This document shows, one piece after another, positions 14,892-22,331 of a DNA stretch of 32,879 bases. The notes under the pieces were generated by a model. The model ran no database searches. It was not told the origin of the DNA and saw nothing but the letters and a program-made list of their open reading frames with translations. Position numbers and translations under genes: made by a program. The stretch's first letter is position 1; every line of letters begins with the position of its first letter. This DNA is from Clostridia bacterium. GTDB taxonomy: Bacteria > Bacillota > Clostridia > Oscillospirales > UBA644. The DNA lies in NCBI GenBank assembly GCA_017441125.1, contig JAFSAH010000003.1, forward strand, positions 1-32,879. Direction: 5' to 3'.

Positions 14892-15434
14892 ATGGTTTAT
14901 TTTTTATTGGCAAACGGTTTTGAAGAAACTGAAGCAATAGCGCCATTCGATATGGTTAAAAGAGCCGGAGAAGAGGCTTCTTTCGTAAGCGTGACCGATT
15001 CACTCACAGTAATGGGAGCTCACGGAATAAAAATAGTTGCAGATATGTTTTTAAGTGAAGTTTCTGCGGAAACCGGAAAAATGATCGTCCTTCCCGGAGG
15101 ACTTCCCGGAGTAACGAACCTTGATCTTGCGGAGGGTTTTGATGAAGTCATTAAAGATTTTGCAGATAACGACCGTTTCATTTGTGCTATATGCGCTGCT
15201 CCTTCCCTCTTGGGAAAAAGAGGATATCTTGACGGTTTAAAGGCCGTCTGCTATCCTGAACCCCAATTTGAAAAACATCTTGCAAACGCAAAAATTCAGA
15301 AATACAGAGTTGTAAGAGACGGAAAATTCATAACAGCAGTCGGCGCAGGCGCCGCTATTGAATTTGGGCTCGAGCTTGTAACGGCCCTTACAGACAGGAA
15401 CACTGCAGAAAGAATAAGAAACGGGATAAAATAA
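14892..15434 (+). CDS. DJ-1/PfpI-family protein (ThiJ/YajL-like)
   Basis: The start MVYFLLANGFEETEA is typical of DJ-1 family proteins; AAAGGA lies about nine bases upstream. The 180-residue protein has the nucleophile-elbow Cys101 in ICAICAAPSLL and the partner glutamate at residue 12 in GFEETEA. Bacterial relatives are described as chaperones, oxidative-stress sensors, glyoxalases or deglycases; the exact activity remains debated. It lies in the plus-strand run between tmk and the folate enzyme, with gaps of 22 and 25 bases. The cellular role is unresolved, but the family assignment is solid. Confidence 0.92.
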   Translation: MVYFLLANGFEETEAIAPFDMVKRAGEEASFVSVTDSLTVMGAHGIKIVADMFLSEVSAETGKMIVLPGGLPGVTNLDLAEGFDEVIKDFADNDRFICAICAAPSLLGKRGYLDGLKAVCYPEPQFEKHLANAKIQKYRVVRDGKFITAVGAGAAIEFGLELVTALTDRNTAERIRNGIK

Positions 15435-15459
15435 AGCTCCCAAGAAAGGCAGACAAATC

Positions 15460-16032
15460 ATGTATAACGATATAAGAATTCTTAAAAATGAATTAAGAGC
15501 CGAATTTCGTCAAAAAAGACAAGATATGGACCCCCAAGTAAAGGCAGAATTGGACAAGAAGATAGCAAACAGATTTTTATCTTCGATTTCATATAGATAT
15601 GCATCTCAAATTCTCTTGTATGCATCTACAGACGATGAAATATCAACTAAAGTAATTTTTGAAAAAGCGAGAAAAGACGGTAAAAAATGCTTTTTTCCAC
15701 ACTGCTTTGAAAACTCAAAAATGAATTACTACAGAGCCGATTCGGAAGAAGAGCTTTTAGAAGATAAATTCAATATAAAAGCCCCTGCCGAAACAGCGGA
15801 GATATACACGCCTCAACCCTCGGATATTTGCATAGTTCCCGCTATGGCTTATGATAAAAAGGGATTCAGACTTGGCTACGGCAAAGGATTCTATGACAGA
15901 TTTCTCCCCGGTTTTCTCGGAATCAAAACAGGTTTTTGTTACAGTGATTTCATCAGAGAAAAATTGCCAAGGGGCAGATTTGATATTTCCGTAGATATGA
16001 TAATTACCGAAAAAGGAGTTATTCTGCTGTGA
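15460..16032 (+). CDS. 5-formyltetrahydrofolate cyclo-ligase
   Basis: This enzyme (5,10-methenyl-THF synthetase) uses ATP to return 5-formyl-THF to the active folate pool. The 190-residue protein has the N-terminal KNELRAEFRQKRQDM helix, a central ILLYASTDDEISTKVIF and the signature RLGYGKGFYDRFLPG with a C-terminal ISVDMIITEKGV. All are standard. AAGGCA precedes the ATG. Its stop overlaps the GTG start of the next gene by four bases (GTGA at 16029-16032), so translation is probably coupled to that of the CPBP protease. Confidence 0.95.
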   Translation: MYNDIRILKNELRAEFRQKRQDMDPQVKAELDKKIANRFLSSISYRYASQILLYASTDDEISTKVIFEKARKDGKKCFFPHCFENSKMNYYRADSEEELLEDKFNIKAPAETAEIYTPQPSDICIVPAMAYDKKGFRLGYGKGFYDRFLPGFLGIKTGFCYSDFIREKLPRGRFDISVDMIITEKGVILL

Positions 16033-16859
16033 GAAAAATATTACCACCGCTTATCCTTTCGGTAATTATAGTGGTAACCCTGAGAGTTCTTTCCATTTTT
16101 AATTTTGAATATTCCCAACTGGTATATTCCGCTATAAGCATAGTTCTGCTTTTGGGCGGCGGCTTGATACTGAGACTGTTTGCGGAGAAAAAAACAAAAA
16201 CTATCCGTTTTTTCAAATTAAGATTCATAAAAAGAAAAGACTTACCCATAGTTTTTTGGATGGCAGTCACGGTAATTTCGGGAAGCTTTCTTTTAAATAT
16301 ATTAAGCCTGGATATGTTCTCGGCAATAGGTCTTGACGTTGAGGGAAATATGCTCGCCGCTTATGACATGAATAATATGTGGCTGTCACTTCTGATAGTA
16401 GCCGTTATTCCTGCCATATTCGAAGAGTTGTTTTTCAGAGGCGCGACTATGTCCGTTCTTTCAAAAGAAAAAACAGCGGCGGCAATTTTCATCTCTGCTG
16501 CGCTTTTCGCCCTCGTACACGGCTCAATGTATTTGATTTTCAGCAGCTTCTTTGCAGGCGTGGTTTTCGGAATAACCGTATATCTTACAGATTCCATTTA
16601 CGCCTCAATGCTGACTCATTTCATTAACAACATAATGGCATATATTTTGTTTACATACAGCAGTATGTTATCTGATGCGGGCTTTGATGACACGATAATG
16701 TTTGTTACGGTTCTTGTTTTTCTCGTTTCCGTATACGCAACCATTGCGGTTACAGCAAAAAGATACAAAAAGCAACTCAATGAAAAGAAACCTATTATCA
16801 ATGAAGGAGAAATAATATGGGAAAAAAGAAAAGAAAAAAGATCATCAAAAAAGCAATAA
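16029..16859 (+). CDS. CPBP-family intramembrane metalloprotease (CAAX protease-like)
   Basis: This 276-residue polytopic membrane protein, with GTG start and AAGGAG 11 bases upstream, has the three CPBP motifs: Glu132-Glu133-LFF-Arg137, FALVHG with His164, and THFINN with His197 and Asn201. About seven or eight hydrophobic segments can be drawn. The family includes CAAX prenyl proteases and bacteriocin-processing or immunity proteins; the bacterial substrates are mostly unknown. No bacteriocin gene is nearby, so a housekeeping role is likelier. Its 3' end overlaps mltG by 43 bases and encodes a Lys/Arg-rich tail. Confidence 0.9.
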   Translation: MRKILPPLILSVIIVVTLRVLSIFNFEYSQLVYSAISIVLLLGGGLILRLFAEKKTKTIRFFKLRFIKRKDLPIVFWMAVTVISGSFLLNILSLDMFSAIGLDVEGNMLAAYDMNNMWLSLLIVAVIPAIFEELFFRGATMSVLSKEKTAAAIFISAALFALVHGSMYLIFSSFFAGVVFGITVYLTDSIYASMLTHFINNIMAYILFTYSSMLSDAGFDDTIMFVTVLVFLVSVYATIAVTAKRYKKQLNEKKPIINEGEIIWEKRKEKRSSKKQ

Positions 16860-17866
16860 GGCTTACGTTTTGCTTGATTCTCATCATATTACTCGGTATT
16901 TCAATATACTATATAATTGATATTAGTAATGATATCAGAGGTACGGATATTAAAGGCGAAGAAGTCACTCTTGAAATCATCAGCGGAGACACAGCCTCAA
17001 GTGTAACAGAAAAATTAAAAGAACTCGGTCTGATAAAATACGAAGACATTTTCAAGTTCCTCTCAAGAATGGAAAGCCTTGAAAGAAATATTCAGATAGG
17101 AACGTACGTTATAAATGAGGGAAGCTCCTATCAGGAAATTTTCGATCTGCTTAAATCAAACACAACATACCGTGAGTCCATAAGAATAACCTTTACCGAA
17201 GGCTGTGAGGTTCAGGATATTTTCAACACTCTCGTAGCAAACGGAATAGGAAATTTAGACAGATACGAGCAGGTCGCAAAGGGTTGGGACTTCGGTTACG
17301 ACTTCCTTCCGGAGATCGGTTCCGAAAACAGACTTGAAGGCTTCCTCTACCCTGATACTTACGACTTTTTCCTTGACGAAAAAGAAGAAAGTGTTATAAA
17401 AAGATTTTTAGATAACTTCAATAAAAAAATGACAGAGGCAGGTCTTTGGGAAAAGATCTCTCAAAAAGGCGAAACAGTTTACGATACGCTTATTTTGGCT
17501 TCAATAATTGAAAAAGAGAGCCAATATACACCTGAGCTTGCAAGGATATCTTCCGTATTCCATAACAGACTTGAAAAGAGAATGATGCTTCAGAGTGACG
17601 CGACCGTAAACTATATCCTTGACAAGGAAGACCGTTACAGCAGTATCTCATCCTCTACAATGGCAATAGACAGCCCCTATAACACTTATAAGTATTACGG
17701 TCTTACACCTACTCCCATATGCAATCCGTCAATACAGTCAATCACAGCGGCTATTGAACCAGAAGACACCAACTACCTTTACTTCTGCGCAAAAGGTGAC
17801 GGTTCTCACGTTTTTGCTTTCACTTATGAAGAGCATTTGAAAAACGTAAAAGCTTATTTGGGTTAA
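16817..17866 (+). CDS. mltG: Endolytic peptidoglycan transglycosylase MltG (YceG-like)
   Basis: MltG cuts nascent glycan strands near the membrane and is thought to set glycan length. The 349-residue protein has a basic head, one membrane segment (about residues 14-35), a LysM-like region (VTLEIISGDTASSVTEKL, about 47-70) and the catalytic domain with EGFLYPDTY and the active-site Glu232 in ASIIEKESQ. VFHNRL and MLQSDATVNY are also typical. A GGAG site precedes the ATG inside the CPBP gene. The mltG-trmR order matches yrrL-yrrM of Bacillus. Confidence 0.95.
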   Translation: MGKKKRKKIIKKAIRLTFCLILIILLGISIYYIIDISNDIRGTDIKGEEVTLEIISGDTASSVTEKLKELGLIKYEDIFKFLSRMESLERNIQIGTYVINEGSSYQEIFDLLKSNTTYRESIRITFTEGCEVQDIFNTLVANGIGNLDRYEQVAKGWDFGYDFLPEIGSENRLEGFLYPDTYDFFLDEKEESVIKRFLDNFNKKMTEAGLWEKISQKGETVYDTLILASIIEKESQYTPELARISSVFHNRLEKRMMLQSDATVNYILDKEDRYSSISSSTMAIDSPYNTYKYYGLTPTPICNPSIQSITAAIEPEDTNYLYFCAKGDGSHVFAFTYEEHLKNVKAYLG

Positions 17867-17876
17867 GGTGAGATAA

Positions 17877-18536
17877 ATGGAAAAGGACGGACTTGTATTT
17901 GCGCATATTACTGAATATATGCGTAAAGTCAGAAGAGAAAAAGACAGTCAACTCGGAGAATTGGAACGCCGCGCAAGAAATGAAAAATATCCTATAGCGG
18001 AACCCGAAACGGCAGACTTACTTGAGATACTCTGCATGATGAAACAGCCGAAAAATATTCTTGAAATAGGAACATGTATCGGGTTCTCTTCACTTCTTAT
18101 GCTTTCTGCGGCACCAAATGCAAAGATAACAACAATTGAACGCAACCCGGTAATGATACCGCCCGCAAGAGAAAACTTCAAAAAGTTCAATGCGGAAGAA
18201 CGCATCACAATGCTTGAGGGGGACGCTGTTGATATTTTAAAAACATTACCGAATGACAGCTACGATTTAATATTTTTAGATGCCGCAAAGGGTCAATACC
18301 CCACCTTTTATAAGGAATGTCAACGCCTTTTGCAGAAAAACGGTGTTATAATAACCGATAACGTACTTTTCAACGGTATGGTTGCAACGGGTATCCCCGA
18401 TATACGAAGAAATAAAACCATTATAAACCGTTTGGACGAGTTTTTAAACACATTGGAGCAGGATACTGATATGAAAACCGTAATCTTGCCCATAAGTGAC
18501 GGAGTTACGGTTTCGTACAGAACCGATAGGAGTTAA
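17877..18536 (+). CDS. trmR: Class I O-methyltransferase, probably tRNA 5-hydroxyuridine methyltransferase TrmR
   Basis: This 219-residue SAM-dependent methyltransferase has the COMT-like fold: motif I LEIGTCIGFSSLLML, an acidic ribose-binding IERNP, the metal and catalytic DLIFLDAAKGQY and ITDNVLFNG. Position directly after mltG, as with B. subtilis yrrL-yrrM, supports TrmR, which methylates 5-hydroxyuridine at tRNA position 34 to 5-methoxyuridine. The fold alone does not prove the substrate; small-molecule O-methyltransferases look similar. It starts ten bases after mltG with an AAGGTGAG ribosome binding site and is followed two bases later by the RseC-like gene. Confidence 0.85.
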   Translation: MEKDGLVFAHITEYMRKVRREKDSQLGELERRARNEKYPIAEPETADLLEILCMMKQPKNILEIGTCIGFSSLLMLSAAPNAKITTIERNPVMIPPARENFKKFNAEERITMLEGDAVDILKTLPNDSYDLIFLDAAKGQYPTFYKECQRLLQKNGVIITDNVLFNGMVATGIPDIRRNKTIINRLDEFLNTLEQDTDMKTVILPISDGVTVSYRTDRS

Positions 18537-18538
18537 AA

Positions 18539-18946
18539 ATGATCGTAAAAGGAAACGTATATAAAATCAGCGGAAATTACGCGCACGTAAAAACACCGCG
18601 TCCGAAGGCTTGCGAAAGCTGCTCTAACTATGCCATATGCAGCGGCAAAGACGTAGATATGAAAGTACTCAACAGCATCGGCGCAAAAATAGGAGATACT
18701 GTAGAGGTTGAAATCAGTGAAGACAAACGTGTCATGTACATAATGGCATATATTTTCCTCATACCGATAGCACTGATCTTTATCGGCTACGGGCTCTACA
18801 CAATATCCGTTTTGGGGCTTTTGGCATTGATGCCGATGATTGCGGCTTATATTATTGGTTTATATCTCCTTAACAAGAAATTTAATCTGAAATCCGAAAT
18901 CATCAGAATTACCGACGACGATTCCGTTGAATGCAATAAAGATTAA
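18539..18946 (+). CDS. RseC/MucC-like membrane protein (SoxR-reducing system family)
   Basis: This 135-residue protein has an N-terminal soluble part with a cysteine cluster (Cys25-x-x-Cys28...Cys34, in KACESCSNYAIC), then two membrane segments (about 63-82 and 86-108) and a short acidic tail. This is the RseC/MucC architecture; proteobacterial RseC is part of the SoxR-reducing system, and clostridial homologues often sit near Rnf or other loci, with unclear function. The cysteines may hold an iron-sulfur cluster or be redox active. AGGAG within the end of trmR gives the ribosome binding site. It is the last gene of the run. Confidence 0.85.
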   Translation: MIVKGNVYKISGNYAHVKTPRPKACESCSNYAICSGKDVDMKVLNSIGAKIGDTVEVEISEDKRVMYIMAYIFLIPIALIFIGYGLYTISVLGLLALMPMIAAYIIGLYLLNKKFNLKSEIIRITDDDSVECNKD

Positions 18947-18962
18947 ATCATTATAAAATTTG

Positions 18963-19003
18963 AAGAGGAAGCTCCGTTGAAAACGTAACCTCCTCTTTTT
19001 TTT
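18963..19003 (+). terminator. Terminator of the 12075-18946 gene run
   Basis: The hairpin GAGGA...CGTT/AACG...TCCTC is followed by eight Ts, 17 bases after the last stop. Confidence 0.88.
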
Positions 19004-19023
19004 CAATCAATGTATTCAGACTT

Positions 19024-19056
19024 AAAAACAGACGGGTATTTCTCCCGTCTGTTTCT
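19024..19056 (-). terminator. Terminator of the parvulin gene (probably bidirectional)
   Basis: The perfect 11-pair hairpin AAACAGACGGG/CCCGTCTGTTT (19026-19036 with 19044-19054) lies just after the minus-strand stop at 19064. Its A/T outer arms give T-tracts in both directions, so it can also back up the plus-strand terminator. Confidence 0.85.
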
Positions 19057-19063
19057 GTTTAAT

Positions 19064-20557
19064 TTAGTCTACGCGATTCATAACATCGTCGTATGTAATA
19101 ACGTCATACTTGACTTTCAACTCAGAAATATATTCGTTGTATTCTTCTTCTTGTATATTTTCTATAACTTCGAGATGCCATGCAGGAACATCTGTGCCGC
19201 AGTAGTACATGATATGATATCCGTAGCTATCTGTTTTAACGATTTCGTAATCTCCTGCTTTTCTGGATTCGTCAAAGATCCATTTATCAAATTCAGAAGC
19301 CATCATACCCTTTGTTACCTGAGTATAAAGACCGCCTTCTGCAGTATCTTCAGACTTTTCATTTGCAAGAGCTGCGAAAGATTCTTCAGTCTTATCACCT
19401 GCGAGCCATTCGTTCAACACTGCTTCTGCCTTAGCATATACTTCAGCATCTGCTGCTTCCTGAGCTTCTGCTGTAGCATCTGTATCAAACACACCGTCTT
19501 CGGTATAAATATTTTCAACATCAGAAGTTCTCAAAAGAATATGTCTTACGTTTACAGTTTCGTAATCGTCCTGCGCTCTGTCTACAAAGTAAAGAACAAA
19601 GAAACCGCCGTTTGCTTCTATAACAGTTTTATCTCCTTCTTTTCTGGAGCTGTCAAAGAGCCAATTTGCGATATCCGTACTTACACTTGCTTTGTATACA
19701 TCTTCGCTGTAAGTTTCAAAATCTTCTTCGATCTGAGTAATTTCGTCATCTGTAAGCTGTGCGAAAATAGCATCTTTAATGGACTCTTCATCAGTGATAG
19801 CTGCAAGAGCTGCTTCTGCTTTGGCTTTAGCTGCATCCTTGTAAGATTCATCGCCCTCTTCAACATTAGAGGGAACTGTGTAAGCGAACTGATAAGAATG
19901 GAAAGCTACCGTTTCAAGATCATCCTTGTTAACTTCATAATACTCGTTGATCATATCTTCATCGATATTGATAGAATCAATATAATTATTAAAATAATTA
20001 TATGCAAGAGCATTTTTTATAGAATATTCTTTAAGATCGGCAAATTTTGCATTTTTACCGTATGTGGATTGAATATAGGATTCAAGTCCGATACCGTAAG
20101 CATTAAGAATACTTTTAAGACTTTCCATTTCTGCAACTGCAGAGTCTTTTTGAGCTTCAGTAAGTTCAAAGCCTGCTTCATTAGCGGCGCTTATGAGAAA
20201 ATACTGCTCGGAAAGCGCATTTACTGCAGAATTAATGAAATAATCTTTCCATGACATATCATCAGTATACATCTGAGTACCCAGGTCTTTATCAAAATCA
20301 ACCCCAAGGTAAGGAAGTATATCTTCGTAATCCTGCCGGAATGTCAATATAGCATTATTATACTGATATTCAAATTCAGCACCTGAAATTTCGTATTCGC
20401 CGACTTTCATTGCGATTACATTTCTCATGGAGTTAGCGGACTTTGTTACAGCTGCCCAAGCAATAACGCCTATAAGAAGAGCACCGCAAATGATCAATGT
20501 TAAAATAACTGATAAAGAGCCTGCAACAGAGGCTGTTTTTTTCTGTGTTTTTGCCAA
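19064..20557 (-). CDS. Membrane-anchored parvulin-type peptidyl-prolyl isomerase / foldase (PrsA/SurA-like)
   Basis: Such proteins help secreted proteins fold outside the membrane. The start is taken as TTG 20557, nine bases after AAGGA; a TTG at 20566 touches that site directly. The 497-residue protein has one N-terminal membrane anchor (about 14-37) with no lipobox, a SurA-like helical region (about 45-215), a degenerate first parvulin-like unit (about 218-327) and a better preserved second (about 337-455) with NVRHILL, EDTAEGGLY and YGYHIMYY. Both units share a tail of the form WxFDxSRKxGD. It has its own promoter and terminator. Confidence 0.88.
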   Translation of the reverse strand: MAKTQKKTASVAGSLSVILTLIICGALLIGVIAWAAVTKSANSMRNVIAMKVGEYEISGAEFEYQYNNAILTFRQDYEDILPYLGVDFDKDLGTQMYTDDMSWKDYFINSAVNALSEQYFLISAANEAGFELTEAQKDSAVAEMESLKSILNAYGIGLESYIQSTYGKNAKFADLKEYSIKNALAYNYFNNYIDSINIDEDMINEYYEVNKDDLETVAFHSYQFAYTVPSNVEEGDESYKDAAKAKAEAALAAITDEESIKDAIFAQLTDDEITQIEEDFETYSEDVYKASVSTDIANWLFDSSRKEGDKTVIEANGGFFVLYFVDRAQDDYETVNVRHILLRTSDVENIYTEDGVFDTDATAEAQEAADAEVYAKAEAVLNEWLAGDKTEESFAALANEKSEDTAEGGLYTQVTKGMMASEFDKWIFDESRKAGDYEIVKTDSYGYHIMYYCGTDVPAWHLEVIENIQEEEYNEYISELKVKYDVITYDDVMNRVD

Positions 20558-20605
20558 ATTAATCAATCCTTACTTTTAAATTTGTAACGTCCATACATAA
20601 ACAAT

Positions 20606-20633
20606 ATTATAGCATTTTTATGTGTATAAGTAA
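20606..20633 (-). promoter_or_regulatory. Extended -10 promoter of the parvulin gene
   Basis: On the minus strand TGC-TATAAT (TATAAT complement at 20606-20611) forms an extended -10, with a partial -35 TTACTT (20628-20633) 16 bases upstream. Transcription should start near 20600. Confidence 0.7.
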
Positions 20634-20749
20634 TGCATATTTTATGAACTTTATTAGTCCTTTTTGAATTTCACGTATTATGTGCTTTAAAAATATAAAA
20701 CTATACTTTTGTTTTGTAAAATTATATAATTTATTTTTATAATTTACAG

Positions 20750-21337
20750 TCAGATAATACCCTTTTCTTTCATTTTTTCTCTGAAAGATTGGAGAGCGTG
20801 AGCCCTGTGGCTTATTTTATTTTTTATTTCGCCGTCAAGCTCGGCAAAGGTCTTATTGTATTCCTCAACAAGAAAAAGCGGATCGTATCCAAAGCCGTTG
20901 TTTCCTCTGTATTCGTAAATCATAACACCGGGACATTCGCCTTCCGCAGTGATAACCTTACCGTCAGGAAAAACCATTGCAATGGCGCTCTTGAAACAAG
21001 CCCTTCTGTCCGTAACGTCAGCCATATTTTTCAGCAAAAGCTCATTATTTTTTTCATCCGTAGCATTTTCTCCCGAATATCTCGCAGAATAAACTCCGGG
21101 CGCTCCGTTAAGAGCGTAAACACAGAGCCCGCTATCGTCGGCAATACAGGGCAATCCGGAAACCTCCATTCCCGAACGAGCCTTTATTATTGCATTTTCA
21201 AGAAATGTGGAGCCCGTTTCTTCGGGATCAGATTCAACACCTGCTTCGGAAAGAGATATGGGTTCAAAAATATCCCCCAATATCTGTTTTATTTCGCGTA
21301 TCTTGTTTTTATTGTTCGATGCAACAAGAATCTTCAT
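20750..21337 (-). CDS. rdgB: XTP/dITP diphosphatase (RdgB/HAM1 family)
   Basis: This house-cleaning enzyme hydrolyses non-canonical purine triphosphates (XTP, ITP, dITP) to monophosphates. The protein has the family start MKILVASNNKNKIREI, the substrate-pocket ADDSGLCVYALNGAPGVYSARY and the C-terminal GFGYDPLF with ISHRAHA. I use the ATG at 21337 (195 residues), which fits the conserved N-terminus; an upstream TTG at 21349 lies against the AAAGG site. It is the last gene after smc and ftsY, 61 bases behind ftsY. No clear terminator follows, only an AT-rich weak hairpin. Confidence 0.95.
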   Translation of the reverse strand: MKILVASNNKNKIREIKQILGDIFEPISLSEAGVESDPEETGSTFLENAIIKARSGMEVSGLPCIADDSGLCVYALNGAPGVYSARYSGENATDEKNNELLLKNMADVTDRRACFKSAIAMVFPDGKVITAEGECPGVMIYEYRGNNGFGYDPLFLVEEYNKTFAELDGEIKNKISHRAHALQSFREKMKEKGII

Positions 21338-21398
21338 CGGTAATACCAACCTTTATATAAAATTTCGCAAACCCGTATAAATAAAAATTATATGAAAA

Positions 21399-22304
21399 TC
21401 AGTCTAAAAGAGCAGCTGCAAAATCTACGGGGTCAAAAATTTTCAGATCGTCCACCTGTTCACCAAGCCCTACAAGCTTAACGGGAACGCCTGTAACCTC
21501 TTTAACCGCAATAGTTACGCCGCCTTTAGCGGTACTGTCAAGCTTTGTAAGAACAACACCCGTAATACTTGTTGCTTCCTTGAAGTTCTTCGCCTGCTCA
21601 ACCGCATTCTGACCGGTGGTTGCATCAACAACAAGGAGCGTTTCTCTGTCACAGCCGGGGAGCTCTCTTTCAGCGATACGGGCAATTTTTGCAAGCTCGT
21701 CCATAAGATTTTTCTTATTATGAAGTCGACCTGCAGTATCGCAGATAACGACGTCTGCGCCTCTTGCCTTTGCCGCCTGAATGGCATCAAAAACCACAGC
21801 CGCAGGGTCTGAACCGTCGCGGTGTTTTACGAGGTCAATACCTGAACGTTGCGCCCAAATTTCAACCTGCTCTATAGCAGCAGCTCTGAAGGTGTCTGCC
21901 GCAGCGATAATAACCTTTTTACCCTCGTTTTTAAGCATATTTGCAAGCTTGCCGATAGTGGTGGTCTTTCCTACCCCATTGACACCAACGACGATTATGA
22001 CAGATGGTTTCGTATTTATTTTTAATTCATTTCCGCCCGACATCATATCCGTTATAATATCCGCCAAACGCTTTTTTAGAATTTCCGCTTCTTCTATTTT
22101 TTCAAGCTTTGCAACACGACGAAGTTCCTCGATTATCTTTTCCGTTGTTTCAAAACCAACGTCAGCAAGAAGAAGTATCTCTTCGAGCTCCTCTAAAAAT
22201 TCCTCGTCAACCTTACGGAAATTAGCAAAGAGTTCGTTTAAGCCTTCGCTGATATTTTGTTTTGTCTTTGAAAGACTTTCTTTGATTTTACTGAAAAATC
22301 CCAT
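21399..22304 (-). CDS. ftsY: Signal recognition particle receptor FtsY
   Basis: FtsY is the membrane-associated GTPase that docks SRP-ribosome complexes. The 301-residue protein has a short N-terminal A region, a four-helix N domain and the G domain with VVGVNGVGKTTTIGKLA (G1), DTFRAAAIEQ, DTAGRLHNK and TKLDSTAKGG, ending in the usual GEQVDDLKIFDPVDFAAALL. I place the start at the ATG 22304 (MGFFSKIKE), nine bases after AAAGGA; an upstream GTG at 22322 would put that site inside the gene. It lies 27 bases behind smc, as in many Firmicutes. Confidence 0.97.
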   Translation of the reverse strand: MGFFSKIKESLSKTKQNISEGLNELFANFRKVDEEFLEELEEILLLADVGFETTEKIIEELRRVAKLEKIEEAEILKKRLADIITDMMSGGNELKINTKPSVIIVVGVNGVGKTTTIGKLANMLKNEGKKVIIAAADTFRAAAIEQVEIWAQRSGIDLVKHRDGSDPAAVVFDAIQAAKARGADVVICDTAGRLHNKKNLMDELAKIARIAERELPGCDRETLLVVDATTGQNAVEQAKNFKEATSITGVVLTKLDSTAKGGVTIAVKEVTGVPVKLVGLGEQVDDLKIFDPVDFAAALLD

Positions 22305-22331
22305 TTTGGAAAATCCTTTCACTAATAATTT

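Noticed and set aside
16029-16859. Bacteriocin maturation or immunity role for the CPBP protease
   Set aside because: No precursor peptide, transporter or regulator is nearby; the gene is embedded in a housekeeping run with translational overlaps on both sides.
19010-20254. Long 414-residue plus-strand reading frame
   Set aside because: It is the antisense shadow of the parvulin gene; it is extremely Phe/Cys/Ile-rich with no ribosome binding site and no known domain.
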